A DNA stretch of 64,000 bases from Pseudomonadota bacterium (GTDB lineage: Bacteria; Desulfobacterota; Desulfovibrionia; Desulfovibrionales; Desulfomicrobiaceae). Positions 8,613 through 17,261 of this stretch are shown here, one piece after another. A program made the position numbers and the translations under genes. Position 1 is the first letter of the stretch. Every line of letters starts with the position of its first letter. The notes under the pieces were generated by a model, which was not told the DNA's origin, did no database searches, and saw nothing but the letters and a program-made list of their open reading frames with translations. Location of the stretch: assembly GCA_018902545.1 (NCBI GenBank), contig JAHIQM010000014.1, positions 62,001 to 126,000 on the forward strand, read 5' to 3'.

Positions 8613-11300
8613 TTAAAAAAACTGTCCAACTGAAAATTCAAACCGGCCCTTTCTATCGTCATCAACCTTGACCTTGTCCAGTGGGTATCCGTACTCCAGG
8701 CGCAGCGGACCGAGCGGCGAGTACCAGCGCACACCGGCGCCGACGCTCTTGTAGAAGTCGAAATCGATGGACTCGTCATCGTCCCAGGTTTTGCCGGCAT
8801 CGAAGAAGACCAGGCCCATGATGCCCATCTCCTTGTGCAGGGGGACAAGATATTCGGCGTTGAAGAAGAAGCTCTTGTTGCCGCCTTTCTCGTCGCCTTC
8901 ATCGTAACCCTGCTGGCCTTCTGTCTGGTCGTAGACGGGCGAGATGGATCGTTCCTTGTATCCGCGCACCGAGTTCATGCCGCCGAGGTAGAAGCGCTCG
9001 AAGGGGGGAATACGGTCCCCGCCGTTTTGCATCACGTAGCCTGCCTGTGCATGCAGATGGATGATGGTACTCAGGAAGATCGGGTAATAGTGATTGGTGT
9101 CTACGATGTATTTGACGAAGTCGTCGTCGCCGCCGATCAGGCCGCCTGCGTATTCCACGGAAAACTGGTGCGTCGTGCCCTTGCTGGGGTTGATGCGCCG
9201 GTCGGTGGTGTCGCGCTTGATGGAGCCGTACAGGGCGCTGGCCCAATTGTCTCCTTCCATGTCCTTGATGACCTTGTTCGCGTCGTCATCGATGTCTTCG
9301 ATGGTGTACTGCTCAAGGCGGTAGTTCCAGGAGAGATTGGTGTATTCTCCCAAGGGGTACCCGAACAGCAGGCGTCCGCCCATGGCCTCTTTGTCGTAGT
9401 CTGAGTACTCGTTCCTCGTGTTATAGAGGCTGGTGCCAACTCCCAGCTGCGTGTCATTGTAATTGGGATTCCAGAAGGTGGCTGTGTAGTCCGCAGATTT
9501 TGCGCTGATGGTGCCCTTGAAACCGAGCTGGTAGCCCATGCCAAAGAGGTTGCGCTCCAGGATCTGGCCAGAGAAGAACACCTGCGAATAACTGGAATAC
9601 CCTACACCGGCCGAGAACTGTCCCGTAGGCTTTTCCTTGACCTTGACCCGCAGGTCCAGCGCGTTGGGGCTGGCCGTGGGCTCCGGAGTGATCTCGACCG
9701 TTTCAAAGAAGTCGAGCTTGTTGAGGCGGGTGTTGGATCTGCGCAGCTGGGAGCCGTCATAGATATCGCCGTCGACAAGGCGCATCTCGCGGCGGATGAC
9801 GTTGTCTCTGGTCTTGGTGTTGCCCTCGATGAGTACGCGGTTGATGGTAACCTTGTTGCCCTTTGACATGATGTAGGTGACATCAAGAGACTTGTTTTCC
9901 TCGTTGCGGGCCATGTTCACATCGGCTTCAGCGAAGGCGTAGCCGAAATTGGAATAGTGCTCGGTAAGTTTCTGCAGATCAGAGCGCATGACCGAACGAT
10001 CGAAAAAGTCGCTTTCGGCGGCCAGGTCGTCAAGAGCGATGACGTTATTGAGGTCTTCGGGGGCGGCGATCATGTCGCCTTCGTATTTCACGGAAGAGAC
10101 CGTGTAGCGCGCGCCTTCGTCGACCTGGAAGGTCACGGTGATGCCCGTATCCGAATAGCTGACCTCGGGTTGGCCCACCCTTGCGTTCAGAAAGCCGCGG
10201 TTGCCGTAGTAGGCTTCAAGGGCCGCAGCGTCGCGGTCCAGGATTTCCTCGCGCAGCACGCCCGAGCCTGTCATCCAGGACAGCATGCCCCGTTCGGTCA
10301 GGGCCAGCTCATCTTTGAGATCCGAAGTGTCGAGTTGCTGGGCGCCCTGGATGACGATGTCGGTGACGTAGAGCTTGCTGCCTTCCTTCACGATGATGTT
10401 GAGGCGGGAGCGTTTGGCGTCAGCCTGGGTCAAGGAGTAATCGACCTCGGCATTGTAGAATCCGTCTTTGCGGTACAACTCGCGGATCTTGCCCATGTCA
10501 TCGGCCAGAACCCTGGGGTTGAGCACCGCGCCGGTCTTGGTGGCGATGGCCGCCAGCAGATCGTCGGCGTCAAGCTCCTGCGCGCCCTCGACGCTGATGG
10601 CGGAGATGAGCGGCTTCTCCTTGACGTTGATGATCAGGAGTTTGCCCTCGACCGTATCTTCCAGGACGATGGAGATGTCGTCGAAATATCCGAGTTCGTA
10701 GAGGCTTTTAAGTTCCGTGTTGACGGCTGTGGGGTCGTACACGTCTCCGGGCTGGATTTTGAGGCGCATGAGCACCACGTCGTCATCGAGGATTTCGTTG
10801 CCGCGCACGTCGATGGACGCGATGCGGTCCTTTTGCTGTACCCCGGTCTGGATTTTTGCGGCGGTCTCCTCGATGGCGGGCAGGATGTTGATCACGCCCT
10901 CCTTGACCACGAAAAAGGGCTTCGGTTCCCGCACGCCGTAGGCTTCGACGAGCCGGGTGTCGATGCTGATGCTCTCTCCGACCTGGCTGAAACTGCCGTA
11001 CACAGCGTACCCGGCTCCGGAGAGCAGCGCCATGTCCCTGGCCACTCCGAGGTCAAGGAATTCCACCTGCTGTTCCTGCAAGAGCCGCATGGTCTCCTCT
11101 TGCGGGACCACCTCCAGGCCCATGGCTGTCAGGCGATCCTGCAGCAGTTTGGGCAGGCTCTCTTCCAGATAGGCCAGGTCCGGAGCCGCATTGACGGCGA
11201 AGGGCAGGACGATGACCTTGTTCGCCGGTGCGGCGAACAGCGGGGCGGCACAAAGCAGGTACAGGGAGACAATCAGACACAGGAGGGCATTACGTTTCAT
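8613..11300 (-). CDS. bamA: Outer-membrane protein assembly factor BamA with extra N-terminal domain
   Basis: 895 codons from ATG 11300, where a signal peptide (LLCLIVSLYLLCAAPLFAAP) begins; it overlaps lolD by 11 bp. After the signal comes a domain of about 120 residues starting NKVIVLPFAVNAAPDLAYLE that resembles TolB-N/FlgO-like alpha-beta domains and is absent from textbook BamA. Next come about five POTRA repeats (starting RIASIDVRGNEILDDDVV) and the 16-strand barrel, with the loop-6 motif SVRGYKE and a C-terminal strand ending FEFSVGQFF. It inserts beta-barrel proteins into the outer membrane. Length exceeds the E. coli protein (810) because of the extra domain. Confidence 0.95.
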   Translation of the reverse strand: MKRNALLCLIVSLYLLCAAPLFAAPANKVIVLPFAVNAAPDLAYLEESLPKLLQDRLTAMGLEVVPQEETMRLLQEQQVEFLDLGVARDMALLSGAGYAVYGSFSQVGESISIDTRLVEAYGVREPKPFFVVKEGVINILPAIEETAAKIQTGVQQKDRIASIDVRGNEILDDDVVLMRLKIQPGDVYDPTAVNTELKSLYELGYFDDISIVLEDTVEGKLLIINVKEKPLISAISVEGAQELDADDLLAAIATKTGAVLNPRVLADDMGKIRELYRKDGFYNAEVDYSLTQADAKRSRLNIIVKEGSKLYVTDIVIQGAQQLDTSDLKDELALTERGMLSWMTGSGVLREEILDRDAAALEAYYGNRGFLNARVGQPEVSYSDTGITVTFQVDEGARYTVSSVKYEGDMIAAPEDLNNVIALDDLAAESDFFDRSVMRSDLQKLTEHYSNFGYAFAEADVNMARNEENKSLDVTYIMSKGNKVTINRVLIEGNTKTRDNVIRREMRLVDGDIYDGSQLRRSNTRLNKLDFFETVEITPEPTASPNALDLRVKVKEKPTGQFSAGVGYSSYSQVFFSGQILERNLFGMGYQLGFKGTISAKSADYTATFWNPNYNDTQLGVGTSLYNTRNEYSDYDKEAMGGRLLFGYPLGEYTNLSWNYRLEQYTIEDIDDDANKVIKDMEGDNWASALYGSIKRDTTDRRINPSKGTTHQFSVEYAGGLIGGDDDFVKYIVDTNHYYPIFLSTIIHLHAQAGYVMQNGGDRIPPFERFYLGGMNSVRGYKERSISPVYDQTEGQQGYDEGDEKGGNKSFFFNAEYLVPLHKEMGIMGLVFFDAGKTWDDDESIDFDFYKSVGAGVRWYSPLGPLRLEYGYPLDKVKVDDDRKGRFEFSVGQFF

Positions 11301-11967
11301 ACAATTCTCCGGAACGAAGCTCCAATGTGCGGTGCATGGATTGGGCAAGTTCAGCATTGTGGGTAACGACGACCAGGGTGACTCCCTGATCCTTGTTCAG
11401 ATGCAGCAAAAGTTCGTTGATTTCCCGGCCTGTCCGTTCATCCAGATTTCCGGTGGGTTCGTCGGCGAGGACCACTGCGGGCTCCAGCAGGATGGCCCGG
11501 GCAATGGCGGCTCGTTGCCTCTCACCTCCGGAAAGGGTGGTTACCCTGTGATGCCGTCGATGCGCAAGCCCCACCCGCGACAAAGCCGCATCGGCCTTTT
11601 CCAGGGCCAGCGCCCTGGCCATGCCGCCGATGATGCCGGGCATGGCCGCGTTTTCCCTGGTCGAGAACTCGGGCAGCAGGTGGTGAAACTGAAAGACGAA
11701 GCCCATGTTCCGGTTGCGGATGCGGGCCCGATCCTTCCAGCCCAGCGTCGAGATGTCCGCCCCGTTGAACAGGATGGTGCCGCTTGTGGGCACGTCCAGG
11801 GTGCCCATGAGCTGCAGCAAGGTGCTCTTGCCCGAGCCCGATGCCCCCACGATGGCCAGCGAATCACCGCTGCGTACGGTCAGGTTCACGCCCGCAAGAA
11901 CGGTGATGGTTTCCTCGCCCTGCTCATAGGCCATGCCGACGTCGTGCAGGCTGTAGACTTCACTCAT
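11290..11967 (-). CDS. lolD: Lipoprotein-releasing ABC transporter ATPase LolD
   Basis: 225 codons. Walker A is GASGSGKST, the signature motif is [14 protein letters not shown], and Walker B is [12 protein letters not shown], the last being characteristic of the LolD/MacB branch. It powers extraction of lipoproteins from the inner membrane for transfer to LolA. It overlaps the membrane-subunit gene by 8 bp at its start and bamA by 11 bp at its end, so the three are almost certainly co-translated. No separate second LolC/E gene is present nearby. Confidence 0.94.
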   Translation of the reverse strand: MSEVYSLHDVGMAYEQGEETITVLAGVNLTVRSGDSLAIVGASGSGKSTLLQLMGTLDVPTSGTILFNGADISTLGWKDRARIRNRNMGFVFQFHHLLPEFSTRENAAMPGIIGGMARALALEKADAALSRVGLAHRRHHRVTTLSGGERQRAAIARAILLEPAVVLADEPTGNLDERTGREINELLLHLNKDQGVTLVVVTHNAELAQSMHRTLELRSGELYET

Positions 11968-13189
11968 AGCGCAGCGCCTCGGTGGGTTGCATCTTGGCCG
12001 CCTGGCTGGCCGGGTACAAGGTTGCCAGAAAGCACAGGACCATGGCCGAAACGGCGATGAGCGACATGTCGAGGAATTCGATCTTCACCGGCAGATGGTC
12101 CAGGTAATAGACATCGGCGGGGAGCTTTATGAACTGGTATTTCTGCAGCAGGGAGCAGATCGCGAGCCCCAGCCCGAAGCCGATGCTCGTGCCCACGGCT
12201 CCAATGAGGGAGCCCTGCAGGATGAAGATGTTGCGGATCTGGGGCGGCGTGGCCCCGAGGGCCATGAGCACGGCGATGTCCTTGGTCTTCTCCATGACCA
12301 TCATGACCAGGGTGGTGATGATGGAAAAGGAGCCCACCAGCACGATCATGGTCAGGATGACGGCCATGGCCGTTTTTTCAAGTTTGAGCGCGGCAAAGAG
12401 ATTCTGGTTCATCTCGATCCAGTTGCGCGAATAAAGCGGAAATCCGCCCAGGGCGCGTACCAGCTCCTCGCCGGTCTTGTGCACGGCGTCTATGTCCGAG
12501 ACCCGGTACTCGATCCCGGTCACCAAATCGCCTTCGAATCCCAGGATTTTCTGGGCCTCGGGGATGGACACGAAGGCCAGGGACGAGTCGTATTCGAACA
12601 TGCCGGAGCTGAAGATGCCGACCACGTTGAAAAAGACGATTTTCGGCGAGAAACCGGCTGCGGACTTCTTGCCGCTCGGTGCGAGCAGGCTGACCCTGCT
12701 GCCGATGGCCAGTCCCAGGCGGGAGGCCAACTCCTTGCCGATGACGATGCCCGGGATGTCGCCGCCGTCGGCCAGGTTTTGCAGGCTGCCGCCGACCAGA
12801 TCTTTCTCCACGGTCAGGACCGTTCCGGCGGTTTGCGGGTCGATGCCGCGCAGCACCACGCCCTTGACCCCCGAGGGAGTGGACAGCATGACCTCGTAGT
12901 AGATGAACGGCGTGGCTGCGATCACGCCGTCAACCTTCAGGCTTTTTTCCACCAACTGGTCGTAGCCGCCGATGGTCTGCTTGACCGAGCCGAGAATGAG
13001 GTGGGAATTTATACCCAGAATTTTGTCACGCAGGTTTTCGCTGAACCCGTTCATGACCCCGAGGACCACGATGAGCGAGGCCACACCAATGGCCACGCCC
13101 AGCACGGAGATGAGCGAAATGACGGAAATGAAGGCCTGCTTGCGCCGGGCCAGGAGATACCGCAGGGAAACGAACAGTTCAAAGTGCAT
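11960..13189 (-). CDS. lolC: Lipoprotein-releasing ABC transporter membrane subunit (LolC/LolE family)
   Basis: 409 codons. An N-terminal membrane helix (VISLISVLGVAIGVASLIVVLGVMNG region, residues about 20-48) is followed by a large periplasmic MacB-like domain and three C-terminal membrane helices with an FtsX-type core, including ALGATPPQIRNIF. It partners the LolD ATPase. Only one such gene is visible; if no other copy exists elsewhere the transporter would be a homodimer, as in many non-enteric bacteria, so LolC versus LolE naming is arbitrary. It lies 50 bp behind lysS. Confidence 0.92.
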   Translation of the reverse strand: MHFELFVSLRYLLARRKQAFISVISLISVLGVAIGVASLIVVLGVMNGFSENLRDKILGINSHLILGSVKQTIGGYDQLVEKSLKVDGVIAATPFIYYEVMLSTPSGVKGVVLRGIDPQTAGTVLTVEKDLVGGSLQNLADGGDIPGIVIGKELASRLGLAIGSRVSLLAPSGKKSAAGFSPKIVFFNVVGIFSSGMFEYDSSLAFVSIPEAQKILGFEGDLVTGIEYRVSDIDAVHKTGEELVRALGGFPLYSRNWIEMNQNLFAALKLEKTAMAVILTMIVLVGSFSIITTLVMMVMEKTKDIAVLMALGATPPQIRNIFILQGSLIGAVGTSIGFGLGLAICSLLQKYQFIKLPADVYYLDHLPVKIEFLDMSLIAVSAMVLCFLATLYPASQAAKMQPTEALRYE

Positions 13190-13239
13190 GGATTCTCGCT
13201 CTGGTGCGTATGCCGTCCCGGGTTCCGGTCCGGCCTGCT

Positions 13240-14748
13240 CTAGCCGACGGTTTCAGGCCGCAGCAGGGGGAAGAGGATGACCTCCCGGATGGACGGGGAG
13301 TCCGTCAGCAGCATGACCAGGCGGTCGATGCCTATGCCCTGGCCTGCCGCCGGGGGCATGCCGTATTCCAGGGCGCGGATGTAGTCCTCGTCCATGGCGT
13401 GGGCTTCGTCATCCCCGGCCGCCTTTTCCCGCACCTGCTCCTCGAAGCGGTCCTTCTGGTCGTAGGGATCGTTGAGTTCGGAAAAGGCGTTGGCAATTTC
13501 CTGGCCGCAGATGAACAGTTCGAACCGGTCCGTGATCTCGGGGTTTGCATCGTTCTTGCGGGACAGCGGGGAGATGTCCGTCGGGTAATGGTAAATGAAA
13601 TGCGGCTGGATGAGCTTGGGCTCGACCAGATTGTCAAAGAGCTTGGCCTGGAGCTTGCCGAGTTTTTCCTTGGGGTGCGCGGCCTCGCCCAATTTCAGGG
13701 CCAGATCCCTGCACTTGCCGTAGTCCATGTAGATGTCCGCAGGCACACCGCCGATCTTTTCCAGCGATTCATGGAAGGGCATGCGTACCCAGCCGTCCTG
13801 CAGGTCGATGATGCTGCCCTGGTATTCGACTAGATGGGTGCCGCAAACAGCTTGGGCCAGACCGCAAAGCATCTCCTGGGTCAGGTCCATGAGGTCCTCG
13901 AAGGTCGCGTACGCCCAGTAGAATTCGATCATGGTGAATTCGGGGTTGTGACGCGTGTCGATGCCTTCGTTGCGGAAATTGCGGTTGATCTCGTAAACTC
14001 GGTCGAATCCGCCCACCAGCAGGCGCTTGAGATACAGCTCCGGCGCGATGCGCAGGAACAGGTCCATGTCCAGGGCGTTGTGGTGCGTGCGGAAAGGTTT
14101 GGCCGTGGCGCCGCCGGCGATGGGCTGCATCATGGGCGTTTCCACTTCCAGGAATCTGCGTTCGTTCAGAAAATTACGGATATACTGCACGATGGCCGTG
14201 CGCTTGCGGAAGATTTCGCGGGCGCGGTCGTTGACCAGGAGGTCCACGTAGCGCTGGCGGTACCGGGTCTCGACATCTTTGAGGCCGTGGTATTTTTCCG
14301 GCAGGGGGCGCATGGATTTGGACAGCAGGCGCACCGCGGTGGATTTGATGGTCAGCTCTCCGGTCTTGGTGCGGAACAGGGTGCCGACAACGCCGACGAT
14401 GTCGCCGATCTCGAACTTTTTGAAAATGCCGTACTGCTCGACGCCGAGGTCGTCGCGCTGGGCATAGACCTGGATTTTGTCGCTGGTGTCCTGGATATGG
14501 AAAAATGTCGCCTTGCCGAAAGAGCGGTGAGCCATGATCCTGCCGCACAGGGCGAACGTCAGACCTTCCTGTTCGAGGAAGTTTTCGTCCTTTTCGCCAT
14601 GTTCTGCAACAACGTCCCCGATTTCCGCAGAGCGGCGGAAATCGTTGGGATAGAGCGGGATGCCCGCGTCGAGCAGGAACTGCGCCTTTTCCTTGCGGTG
14701 GCGGAGCAGTTGCTTCTCACTGGGGGCATTGGTCTGGTCTTTAGTCAA
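13240..14748 (-). CDS. lysS: Lysyl-tRNA synthetase, class II
   Basis: 502 codons, starting at TTG 14748 with GGAG 8 bp upstream. The N-terminal OB-fold anticodon-binding domain (about residues 60-165, with GRIMAHRSFGKATF) precedes the class II core: motif 2 is FRNEGIDTRHNPEFTMIEFY and motif 3 is GMPPAAGQGIGIDRLVML. It charges tRNA-Lys. It lies inside the long minus-strand run, 80 bp behind the amidohydrolase and 50 bp before lolC; a linkage to lol genes is seen in several related genomes, as I recall. Confidence 0.96.
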   Translation of the reverse strand: MTKDQTNAPSEKQLLRHRKEKAQFLLDAGIPLYPNDFRRSAEIGDVVAEHGEKDENFLEQEGLTFALCGRIMAHRSFGKATFFHIQDTSDKIQVYAQRDDLGVEQYGIFKKFEIGDIVGVVGTLFRTKTGELTIKSTAVRLLSKSMRPLPEKYHGLKDVETRYRQRYVDLLVNDRAREIFRKRTAIVQYIRNFLNERRFLEVETPMMQPIAGGATAKPFRTHHNALDMDLFLRIAPELYLKRLLVGGFDRVYEINRNFRNEGIDTRHNPEFTMIEFYWAYATFEDLMDLTQEMLCGLAQAVCGTHLVEYQGSIIDLQDGWVRMPFHESLEKIGGVPADIYMDYGKCRDLALKLGEAAHPKEKLGKLQAKLFDNLVEPKLIQPHFIYHYPTDISPLSRKNDANPEITDRFELFICGQEIANAFSELNDPYDQKDRFEEQVREKAAGDDEAHAMDEDYIRALEYGMPPAAGQGIGIDRLVMLLTDSPSIREVILFPLLRPETVG

Positions 14749-14827
14749 GGAAAGTCTCCGTTTCGGGGGTGAAGGCGTCGAACAAACAAATTCGGGTATT
14801 GGAAATTGGACCTATCGTCAAGAAAAG

Positions 14828-15658
14828 TCAATGTCCGGGAGCTGGCGCTGGATCAGGAAATCCGCCGAATTGGAGAGCTTTGGCCATGCGAGCTCCGTTC
14901 CTTAGAATCCGTTCTGGAGAGGCCCCTACCCGTCGCAGAAGGTCGCCAAGGGCCGTGAGTTCCACGTCAGGGGCATGCAGGGGGTAGTCGCTGCCGAAGA
15001 GAATGCGTTCGGGGTCATGGCGTCTCAAGATGGCATCAAACGCTTGCGCAGGAACGACTCCGGGACAACAGGACGTATCCATATATAGGTTAAGGCCCGC
15101 AAGATGTTCGAGGGTTTGAGCCCACTGGTACTGCCCGCCAAGATGCGCGGCGATGACCGTGAGCCCTGGAAAGTTTTTAAGGACCAGGGCCAGGTCCCGG
15201 GGACGGGACAGGGTCGCGCCCCCCTCCCGCACCGGGCCCATGTGCAGCATGACCAGAAATCGTCCGGCAGCGGCTTCCCACACCGGATTCCAGCGCGAAG
15301 AGTCGAGGTCGATGCCGCACAGGTCCGGGTGGATTTTCAGGCCCCGAATTCCGTTTCGTTCCAGTCGACTGAGCTCGGATTTCCAATCCGGATGGTCCGG
15401 GTGGACCGTGCCAAGAGGAATGAGCCTGGAGTTGGCGCGGCGCAGAGCGAGCATCCAGGAATTGGCCGGGATCATCTGGTCCGGGCGCAAGGCCGCGGTA
15501 AAGCACAGGGCGTGGGTCAGTCCGGCGCGGTCCAGGTGCCTGACGAGATCCTCCGCCGTGCCGTCGCCGGCGGGCGTAAGTCCCAGGTCCCGGCCGATGG
15601 CTTCCACCAGCCTGGGCGCGACCTTCGGCGGAAAGACATGGGTGTGGCAGTCGACCAT
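14828..15658 (-). CDS. Amidohydrolase-2 family metal-dependent hydrolase
   Basis: 276 codons. The N-terminal MVDCHTHVFP carries the metal-binding HxH; GLKIHPDLCG, a central AAHLGGQYQW (metal-binding His) and ILFGSDYPLH (catalytic Asp) follow in the order expected for the TIM-barrel amidohydrolase family. Substrate is unknown; relatives include decarboxylases of aromatic acids and uncharacterised hydrolases. It starts 2 bp after the thioesterase gene stops, so the two are translationally linked. I can name the fold and metal ligands but not the reaction. Confidence 0.82.
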   Translation of the reverse strand: MVDCHTHVFPPKVAPRLVEAIGRDLGLTPAGDGTAEDLVRHLDRAGLTHALCFTAALRPDQMIPANSWMLALRRANSRLIPLGTVHPDHPDWKSELSRLERNGIRGLKIHPDLCGIDLDSSRWNPVWEAAAGRFLVMLHMGPVREGGATLSRPRDLALVLKNFPGLTVIAAHLGGQYQWAQTLEHLAGLNLYMDTSCCPGVVPAQAFDAILRRHDPERILFGSDYPLHAPDVELTALGDLLRRVGASPERILRNGARMAKALQFGGFPDPAPAPGH

Positions 15659-15660
15659 GG

Positions 15661-16074
15661 TCAGTCGAACAGCGCGGACAGCCAGTCCGGAATGCGTACG
15701 GGTCGCCCCTGGGCATTGACCACGGCGTGCTGGGTCGTGCCCCTGGTCAGAACCAGGCTTTTGTCGGCGTTTGTTATTTCGTAGACGAAGTTCAGGCTGG
15801 CCCGTGACTGTCCGGAGAGGCCGGTGCGGATGTGGATGATCTCGTCGTAGCGGGCGGGTGCGAGGTAGCGGCAGGTGGCTTCGCGCACGGGCAGGAAGAT
15901 GCCGCGCTCCTCCACGACGCTGTAGCTGAAGCCCAGGCCTCGGATCAGCTCGCTGCGACCGCGTTCAAAGAGGTGCAGATAGTTGGCGTAATAGACCACG
16001 CCCATGGCGTCGGTCTCGCCGTAGGAGATGCGGTGGGCGAGCCAGCACGAAGGCTCCGGGAATGGGGTGTTCAT
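15661..16074 (-). CDS. Acyl-CoA thioesterase, YbgC/FadM-type hot-dog fold
   Basis: 137 codons. The 4HBT-type motif YGETDAMGVVYYANYLHLFERGR near the N-terminus contains the catalytic Asp followed by the GVVYYANY signature. The rest matches the single hot-dog domain in length. Such enzymes hydrolyse acyl-CoA or acyl-ACP thioesters; YbgC relatives act on short chains and interact with envelope proteins. Its ATG overlaps the apgM stop codon (ATGA at 16071-16074). Substrate is unknown. Confidence 0.85.
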   Translation of the reverse strand: MNTPFPEPSCWLAHRISYGETDAMGVVYYANYLHLFERGRSELIRGLGFSYSVVEERGIFLPVREATCRYLAPARYDEIIHIRTGLSGQSRASLNFVYEITNADKSLVLTRGTTQHAVVNAQGRPVRIPDWLSALFD

Positions 16075-17261
16075 GCGTCCGGCCGGAGGCAGAAGGAAAG
16101 CAGGTCCGGTCCCTCGTGCAGGAAAAGGTCCGAGGCCTGCGCCGTGTCTTCGTCGAAGGCGGCCGGGCCGTCGGTCCTGGGTGCCCGGGTTCTGTAGATC
16201 AGGAAGGGCACCGGGTCTTCGGTGTGCGTGCGGCGGGCGACGGGGGTGAAGTGGTCACAGGTGACGACAATCGTCACGTCCTCGTCCGCCAGGGCAGCCA
16301 GGATCGGGGCCACGATGCGCTCGTCGAAGAGTTCGATGGCGCGCTTCTTGAGCTGCGCGTCGCCCATGTGTCCGCACTCGTCCGGGGCTTCCACGTGCAG
16401 GTAGACGAAATCTCCGTTTTTGAGGAACTCCAGCGCCGCATGGACCTTGCCTTCGTAGTTGGTGTCGATGAGTCCGGTCGCGCCTTCCACGTTCAGCACG
16501 TCCATTCCGGCGGCGCGGCCCAGGCCCTTGACCAGGTCCACGGCCGATACGACGGCTCCGTGCAGGCCGAACCGCTCGGCAAACGCGGGCAGCGTCAGTG
16601 GCCGTCCCTGCCCCCAGGGCCAGACCGATGTGGCTTGGGAGGACGTGTCGCGACTCAGGAATTCATGTGCTTCGCGCAGAAACGCATGCAGCTCGGGAAA
16701 CGAGGCAAAAACCTGCAGGTCCGCAGCAATGTTCTGGTCGAGAATGTCGTGGGGCGGCCGGATGGCGAGGCTGGCCGCCGCTGTCTGCGCTCCGCCCCGT
16801 TGCACCAGCAGATGTCGGTACTGGATGCCTTGCACGGGTTTGAAAGGGCCGCCGCCGGCCATCTCGGCGAGCCTGGCGACCAGGGGCGCGGCGGTGGCGG
16901 TGTCGATGTGTCCGGAGGAATAGTCGAGCATCACGCCGTGTTCCGAGAGTTCGGTCAGGTTGACCAGGTTCATGCGCCAGACCAGGTCGTCCTGGTCCAG
17001 GGTCAGGCCCTGGGCCGCAGCTTCGATGGGCCCGCGCCCGGTGTGGTGACTCTTGGGGTCATAGCCCAGGAGTGACATGTTGGCCACGTCGGAGCCCGGC
17101 GGCATGCCCTGGGGCACGGTCCGGCATCGGCCCACGCGGGACTTGGGAGCCAGCAGGTCAAGGGTTGGCGTGCGGGCAGCCTGCAGAGTCGTGCGCCCCC
17201 CGAGAATGTCCAGGGGCCACCCGGCCATGCCGTCGGCGACGAGGAAAAGGGTTTTCGGCAT
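16071..17261 (-). CDS. apgM: Cofactor-independent phosphoglycerate mutase, archaeal (ApgM) type
   Basis: 396 codons. The alkaline-phosphatase-like metal site is visible: FLVADGMAGWPLD at the N-terminus, GSDVANMSLLGYDP (catalytic Ser region), and near the C-terminus VHVEAPDECGHMGD and TCDHFTPVARRTHTEDP. This is the archaeal-type branch rather than GpmI. It interconverts 3- and 2-phosphoglycerate, or serves homoserine kinase-like metabolism in ThrH/ApgM variants. The gene starts inside the hom stop codon (TGATG at 17263-17259), so it is coupled to homoserine dehydrogenase. Some ApgM-like proteins next to hom have been proposed as alternative homoserine kinases; no ordinary thrB is seen here. 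Confidence 0.88.
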   Translation of the reverse strand: MPKTLFLVADGMAGWPLDILGGRTTLQAARTPTLDLLAPKSRVGRCRTVPQGMPPGSDVANMSLLGYDPKSHHTGRGPIEAAAQGLTLDQDDLVWRMNLVNLTELSEHGVMLDYSSGHIDTATAAPLVARLAEMAGGGPFKPVQGIQYRHLLVQRGGAQTAAASLAIRPPHDILDQNIAADLQVFASFPELHAFLREAHEFLSRDTSSQATSVWPWGQGRPLTLPAFAERFGLHGAVVSAVDLVKGLGRAAGMDVLNVEGATGLIDTNYEGKVHAALEFLKNGDFVYLHVEAPDECGHMGDAQLKKRAIELFDERIVAPILAALADEDVTIVVTCDHFTPVARRTHTEDPVPFLIYRTRAPRTDGPAAFDEDTAQASDLFLHEGPDLLSFCLRPDA

